Positions 61,247-64,000 of a DNA stretch of 64,000 bases are shown here, piece by piece. Numbering within the stretch: position 1 is the first letter of the stretch; each line of letters starts with the position of its first letter. The position numbers were made by a program, and so were the translations under genes. The stretch is taken from positions 1 to 64,000 of the forward strand of contig CACCZR010000008.1 of the NCBI GenBank assembly GCA_902550555.1, in the 5' to 3' direction. This stretch comes from an uncultured SAR116 cluster alpha proteobacterium. GTDB taxonomy: Bacteria > Pseudomonadota > Alphaproteobacteria > Puniceispirillales > Marisalimonadaceae. The notes under the pieces were generated by a model. That model saw only the letters and a program-made list of their open reading frames with translations. It did not search any database and was not told where the DNA came from.

Positions 61247-62041
61247 GTGGACATTTCTGATAATCAGATTAAATCTTATAAAGAAGATGGTGCTATTCTT
61301 TTAAAAGGAGTTTTTCTTGATTGGGTTAAAACTTTAGAAGCTGGAATTGAAAAATTAATTAAAAATCCGAGCCCAAGAGAGAGATCATACTTACCTGAAG
61401 ATGGTACTGCAAAATTTTTTCAAGATTTATGCAATTGGAATAGAATTGATGAATTTAAAGATTTTATTTTTAATTCTGATATTGGAAAAATTTCTTCGGC
61501 TTTGATGAATTCACAATCTAGTCGTTTTTTTCATGATCATGTTTTAGTAAAAGAACCTGGGTCATCTTTAGCTACTCCATGGCATCAAGATCTTCCATAT
61601 TATTGTGTTGATGGTGTTCAAAATGTAAGTTTTTGGATACCATTAGATCCAATATCAAAAGAAATATGTTTAAAATGCATATCTAAATCCCATTTAACAG
61701 GTAAAATTCATAGACCTAAAAGATTTAACGGAAATGATTTATATGAAAATGATAATACTGAAGAAATGCCAGATATTGAAAATAATTTAGATTCTTACAA
61801 TATTCTTGCTTGGGACATGGAGCCAGGTGACGCAATAGCTTTTGATTTTAGAATAATTCATGGTGCAAGTGCCAATTTTAATGAAAGTTTAAGAAGACGA
61901 GTTTTTTCGGCAAGATGTGTTGGTGAAAAGACACGTTTTGTTGATAGAAAAGGTAAAGGTTCACCACCTTTTGAACATATTAAGTTAAATACAGGAGATA
62001 AATTAGATGTTGAGGATTTTCCTGTCGTATATGAAAATTAA
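61247..62041 (+). CDS. Phytanoyl-CoA dioxygenase-family protein
   Basis: A 264-residue Fe(II)/2-oxoglutarate oxygenase starting at GTG 61247, directly after the epimerase TAA. IIG-type motifs are TPWHQDLPYYCVDGV (HxD), FWIPLDPIS and the distal IIHGASANFNESLRRRVFSARC (parts: IIHGAS and RRRVFSARC with the 2OG-binding Arg). It hydroxylates a small molecule, possibly a sugar acid or an acyl chain. The epimerase and mandelate-racemase-like neighbours favour the former. Confidence 0.87.
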   Translation: MDISDNQIKSYKEDGAILLKGVFLDWVKTLEAGIEKLIKNPSPRERSYLPEDGTAKFFQDLCNWNRIDEFKDFIFNSDIGKISSALMNSQSSRFFHDHVLVKEPGSSLATPWHQDLPYYCVDGVQNVSFWIPLDPISKEICLKCISKSHLTGKIHRPKRFNGNDLYENDNTEEMPDIENNLDSYNILAWDMEPGDAIAFDFRIIHGASANFNESLRRRVFSARCVGEKTRFVDRKGKGSPPFEHIKLNTGDKLDVEDFPVVYEN

Positions 62042-62044
62042 ATT

Positions 62045-63223
62045 ATGACATTGATTAAAAAAGTTGAACTTCACGAATTTAAATTCCCTGTTAATAATTT
62101 AGGTAATTTAACTGGAGCTAATAGTGTCGGTGCTTTTGGGTATTCAAAAGGTGAGGTCAGTGAATTAAAAAAGTTTGCTATTAAAATAATTACAGATGAT
62201 GGAACTGTTGGTGAATATGTTACTCACTGGTGTTCAACAGTCTCAACTTTTGCACAATCATGTATGCTTGCTCCCAAATTACTTGGGAGACATGCCGAAG
62301 AAAGAGAGGGTATTTATGATGATTTTAAACGTGAATTAAGACAATTTGATCATATGGGGCATGGACCGATTGACATTGCTTTGTGGGATTGGTTTGGCAA
62401 AAAATATAAATGTTCAGTAAAAAATTTGTTAGGTGGTTTTAAAAATAAACTTCCAGCATATGCCAGTACATATCATGGAGATAGGAATGGTGGATTAGAC
62501 TGCAAAGAAGCATATGCAGACTTTGCCGAAAAATGTTTTGATATTGGATATAAAGCCTTCAAAATTCATGGTTGGAATGAAGGAAATGTAAAAGAAGAAA
62601 TTGATAATATTTTACATGTTGCAAAAAAAGTTGGTCATAAAATGACTTTAATGCTAGATCCTGCTTGTGAATTAAGAACTTTTGCGGACGCTTTGGCAGT
62701 TGGCAGAGCATGTGATGAAGCAAATTACTTTTGGCTTGAGGATCCATATAGAGATACTGGTGTGTCAGCTTTTGGTCATAAAAAGCTTAGAAGTTTTATT
62801 AAAACTCCAATACTTCAAACAGAACATGTAAGAGGTGTAGAGCCTAAAGCAGATTTTATTTTAGCAGGAGGAACGGATTTTTTAAGAATGGATCCTGAAT
62901 ATGATATGGGGATAACTGGAGGAATGAAGATTGCACATCTAGCAGAATCTTTAGGTGTTGATGTTGAGATACATGCTTGTGGACCAGCTCACAGAATTAT
63001 GATGTCTGCAATTAGAAATACAAATTACTACGAAGTAGCTTTAGTTGGTCCAGACTGTGATAATGCTATACCTCCTGTATACTTATGTGGATATAGCGAT
63101 ATGCTTGAATGTGTAGATGATAATGGGTTTGTAGATGTTCCTGAGGGTGATGGGCTTGGTGTAGTATACGATTGGAATTATATTGATAAAAACAAAACTC
63201 AATTTGAGCTTTTCGATATTTAA
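62045..63223 (+). CDS. Enolase-superfamily sugar-acid dehydratase (mandelate racemase type)
   Basis: A 392-residue protein with the MR/MLE capping domain (about 1-140) and a TIM barrel. Barrel residues: KAFKIHGWNEG (KxH in place of KxK), metal ligands Asp in MLDPACEL, Glu in WLEDPYRD and Glu in LQTEHVRG, then EIHACGPAH with the catalytic His. Close relatives are acid-sugar dehydratases; the substrate cannot be assigned. It follows the PhyH gene by 3 bp. Confidence 0.85.
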   Translation: MTLIKKVELHEFKFPVNNLGNLTGANSVGAFGYSKGEVSELKKFAIKIITDDGTVGEYVTHWCSTVSTFAQSCMLAPKLLGRHAEEREGIYDDFKRELRQFDHMGHGPIDIALWDWFGKKYKCSVKNLLGGFKNKLPAYASTYHGDRNGGLDCKEAYADFAEKCFDIGYKAFKIHGWNEGNVKEEIDNILHVAKKVGHKMTLMLDPACELRTFADALAVGRACDEANYFWLEDPYRDTGVSAFGHKKLRSFIKTPILQTEHVRGVEPKADFILAGGTDFLRMDPEYDMGITGGMKIAHLAESLGVDVEIHACGPAHRIMMSAIRNTNYYEVALVGPDCDNAIPPVYLCGYSDMLECVDDNGFVDVPEGDGLGVVYDWNYIDKNKTQFELFDI

Positions 63224-63276
63224 TTGGTTTTGGTAACCAACTTTTAGATATTTCAACAAAAATTTGGAAATAAACA

Positions 63277-63816
63277 TTGCATTTTAATGATATTCTTACT
63301 TTTTGGTTTCATGAAATTCAACCTAAACAATGGTGGAAAAAAGATAAAAAATTTGACGATCTTCTTAGATGTAGATTTTTAAACATTCATTCTCTTGCAA
63401 TTAAAAGTCAGCTTACATCTTGGAAAACATGTGAAAAAGGTAGATTAGCTGAAATAATAGTGATTGACCAATTTTCCCGAAATATTTTTAGAAACAAACC
63501 AGAAGCTTTTAATTCAGATCATTTGTCTCTTTTTTTATCAAAAGAGATATTACGTTTAGGTCTTTATCAAAAGTTTAATAAAATTGAAAAAATATTTGCT
63601 TTTATGCCATTTATGCATAGTGAAATTTTTGAAGACCAAATTATTTCATTAAATTTGTATAGTAATTTGGGGATAAAAGAAAATTTTCGTTCTGCTCTTA
63701 AGCATTTTAACATTATTAGAAAGTTTGGCAGATTTCCTCATAGGAATAAAATTTTAAATAGAAAATCAACTGATGAGGAGTTAGCTTTTTTAAAAACTCC
63801 AGGAAGTTCTTTTTAA
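63277..63816 (+). CDS. DUF924 family protein
   Basis: A 179-residue protein from TTG 63277. It has ILTFWFHEIQPKQWWKKDKKFDDLLRCRF (parts: FWFHEIQPKQWW, FDDLLRCRF), EIIVIDQFSRNIFRNKPEAF, YLPFEHSE-like FAFMPFMHSE and FGRFPHRNKI, all hallmarks of DUF924 (TPR-like). Function is unknown. Its TAA overlaps the next ATG (TAATG). Confidence 0.9.
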   Translation: MHFNDILTFWFHEIQPKQWWKKDKKFDDLLRCRFLNIHSLAIKSQLTSWKTCEKGRLAEIIVIDQFSRNIFRNKPEAFNSDHLSLFLSKEILRLGLYQKFNKIEKIFAFMPFMHSEIFEDQIISLNLYSNLGIKENFRSALKHFNIIRKFGRFPHRNKILNRKSTDEELAFLKTPGSSF

Positions 63817-64000
63817 TGTATTATATTGCTTATGGATCAAATTTAAACTTTAAACTAATGAGATCACGATGTCCAAGAGCTAAACCTGTATTTTATCTAA
63901 ATGGATTTAGAGTAAATAAACTTTTTGGATGGAAATTAGTTTTTAATAGATATGCTAACATCATAAAAGATAATAAGAGTTTTGTTCCAATAGGTTTATG
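63816..64000 (+). CDS. Gamma-glutamylcyclotransferase-like protein, N-terminal part
   Basis: From ATG 63816 the frame runs off the window end. The visible 61 residues begin MYYIAYGSNLN, the YGSNL signature of the AIG2/GGCT fold, then CPRAKPVFYLNGFRVNKL. It is translationally coupled to the DUF924 gene. Whether it has the catalytic Glu lies outside the window. Confidence 0.75.
   Translation, partial: MYYIAYGSNLNFKLMRSRCPRAKPVFYLNGFRVNKLFGWKLVFNRYANIIKDNKSFVPIGL

Overview
This 64 kb window is a low-GC bacterial chromosome segment, most likely from a marine, streamlined Alphaproteobacterium (SAR11/HIMB59/AEGEAN-169-like gene content). That placement is inferred from the run purB-purC-purS-purQ-purL-bolA-grxD, a class II DAHP synthase, the photolyase/FAD-oxidoreductase/DUF1365/CFA-synthase operon, short intergenic gaps and pervasive AT bias. 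The genetic code is the standard bacterial one: TAA, TAG and TGA all act as stops.

Layout. 1-4.2 kb: the 3' end of a repeat-rich YDG/MBG-type surface protein, then a small CoA-linked acid set (3-hydroxyisobutyrate-dehydrogenase-like, methylfumaryl/mesaconyl-CoA-hydratase-like, class III CoA-transferase). 4.3-14.2 kb: a plus-strand core block (gor, class II DAHP synthase, nicotinate phosphoribosyltransferase, nadE, gltX, cysS, trmJ, rpsD) closed by a hairpin terminator. 14.2-23.7 kb: a minus-strand block with a three-subunit molybdenum hydroxylase, then grxD-bolA-purL-purQ-purS-purC-purB. 23.7-38 kb: map, a CinA-like protein, rhomboid, panC, tRNA-Leu, a photolyase/lipid-modification operon containing a previously unlisted 55-residue membrane peptide, mnmC and assorted enzymes. 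38-39.6 kb: tRNA-Val and tRNA-Arg.

39.5-48.3 kb is a composite genomic island at the 3' end of tRNA-Arg(UCG). The last 16 bp of the tRNA gene recur three more times (one copy inverted). Each extra copy sits on a ~90 bp integrase-leader repeat. One tyrosine integrase has an in-frame TAG, a second survives only as a C-terminal remnant, and a third only as a leader. Cargo includes a macro-domain protein, a coiled-coil protein, DUF2938, a DUF1330 protein, an AEC-family transporter and several small dimeric alpha/beta-barrel-like proteins, arranged between long inverted and direct repeats in a cassette-like way.

48.3-53.5 kb is accessory: a cupin, an ATP-grasp ligase, an NTF2-like protein, a CBS protein, small membrane proteins, another barrel paralogue, a broken GYD gene and an HPF-like protein. 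It also holds what I regard as the most striking element of the window: two tandem glnA-type glutamine riboswitch aptamers on the minus strand (about 51623-51733) in front of a 38-residue basic peptide gene with a very strong Shine-Dalgarno sequence that can be sequestered by a segment adjoining the second aptamer.

53.6-64 kb is a plus-strand-dominated catabolic region. It carries Zn-alcohol dehydrogenase, a KduD-like SDR, a PaiB-like protein, cupin and VOC proteins, a frameshifted EamA transporter, a prematurely stopped MOSC protein, TVP38, an FGE-like secreted protein, then epimerase / phytanoyl-CoA dioxygenase-like / enolase-superfamily genes consistent with sugar-acid breakdown, DUF924 and a truncated gamma-glutamylcyclotransferase-like gene.
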